Positions 63,688-64,000 of a stretch of 64,000 nt of DNA are shown one piece after another; within the stretch, counting starts at the first letter, position 1, and every line of letters starts with the position of its first letter. The stretch comes from Achromobacter spanius (GTDB lineage: Bacteria > Pseudomonadota > Gammaproteobacteria > Burkholderiales > Burkholderiaceae_B). The stretch is from the NCBI RefSeq assembly GCF_029637605.1, contig NZ_CP121261.1:992001-1056000 (forward strand). The letters are read 5' to 3'. The translations under genes were made by a program, and so were the position numbers. Under the pieces are notes generated by a model. That model was given only the letters and a program-made list of their open reading frames with translations, had not been told where the DNA came from and searched no databases.

Positions 63688-64000
63688 GCAAGGTCTCCTT
63701 GTTGTGGGACGGCCTGCGCGCGGCGCTCGGCGGCCCATCGTTCGAATTGGTCGTGGCGCGCCAACAGGCGGCGCGCGGTGTTGTAGGTGGGCGGGTCGAT
63801 GCGCTCGGCGTCATGCTGGCCGGCGCGCTGGGCCTCGAAGCGGGCCACGCAGTTGCGCGCGGCGTCTACGTCGGGCGCTGCGGGCGTGAACACCTGGTGG
63901 ATCAGCGGCACTTGCTCGGCCACCGTCGCGCATTTGGATTTCAGGCCCAGGCGGCGCGCCCAGCGCAAGTCCGTTTCCAGTGCGGGCAGGTCGCGGTAGT
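63684..64000 (-). CDS. HpcH/HpaI-CitE-like CoA-ester lyase, C-terminal fragment (5' end outside window)
   Basis: 105 codons of the 3' end of a gene running off the right edge, in frame from YRDLPALETDLRWARRLGLKSKCATVAEQVPLIHQVFTPAAPDVDAAR, a block typical of the C-terminal barrel of CitE-like lyases (the region just before the swapped C-terminal helices). These enzymes cleave or make malyl/citramalyl/citryl-CoA-type bonds. Its stop overlaps the ThDP gene start (ATGA at 63684-63687), so it is the nearest upstream gene of the operon. Confidence 0.75.
   Translation of the reverse strand, partial: YRDLPALETDLRWARRLGLKSKCATVAEQVPLIHQVFTPAAPDVDAARNCVARFEAQRAGQHDAERIDPPTYNTARRLLARHDQFERWAAERRAQAVPQQGDLA

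Overview
The window looks like chromosomal DNA of a beta-proteobacterium of the Alcaligenaceae, most like Achromobacter or Bordetella. The reasons are the uniformly high GC, the orphan Bug-type solute receptors (two here), a monomeric isocitrate dehydrogenase, a FecI/FecR/TonB iron module, and the predominance of LysR, ABC and aldehyde dehydrogenase catabolic genes. This assignment is an inference from gene content. I see no rRNA, tRNA, CRISPR array, insertion sequence or prophage. The two ends cut through argC (left) and a CitE-like lyase gene (right).

Layout. 0-2.6 kb: argC end, an MBL-fold protein and a LysR regulator. 2.7-7.3 kb: LysR-divergent operon (acyl-CoA ligase, MHS transporter, thiolase-like protein, DUF35 OB-fold protein). 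7.3-10.6 kb: an Lgt-like/TlpA fusion and a polar amino-acid ABC transporter. 10.7-17.7 kb: ArnT-like glycosyltransferase, icd, and ilvA preceded by a complete leader-peptide attenuator. 17.9-21.4 kb: HGSNAT-like membrane protein, porin, aminotransferase. 21.6-23.8 kb and 34.4-39.0 kb: two halves of a hexarate (galactarate/glucarate) pathway, kdgD/Bug and 2,5-dioxovalerate dehydrogenase/garD/SMP-30, whose two divergent promoters share the same palindromic operator. 23.9-30.0 kb: a CHASE3 hybrid kinase with CheR, CheB and a REC-kinase. 30.1-34.4 kb: FecI-FecR-TonB receptor module with a Fur box. 39.1-47.6 kb: Bug receptor, AraC regulator, a cyclic-nucleotide-domain/FAD protein lacking half its usual domains, and a hydrolase/XapX/amidohydrolase/MFS operon.

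47.7-58.4 kb holds the least understood system: three transglutaminase-fold proteins (one fused to DUF2126, one with its nucleophile changed to Ser), a circularly permuted ATP-grasp/alpha-E fusion, a zinc-ribbon metallopeptidase, and a Fic protein, all on one strand. It is preceded by a consensus sigma-54 promoter with an NtrC-like enhancer about 107 bp upstream of the predicted start. This suggests a nitrogen-controlled peptide-ligation/cleavage system. It is followed by a ParDE toxin-antitoxin pair with a perfect palindromic operator, and by an unassigned catabolic operon (CitE-like, ThDP enzyme, M20 carbamoylase-type, aldehyde dehydrogenase).
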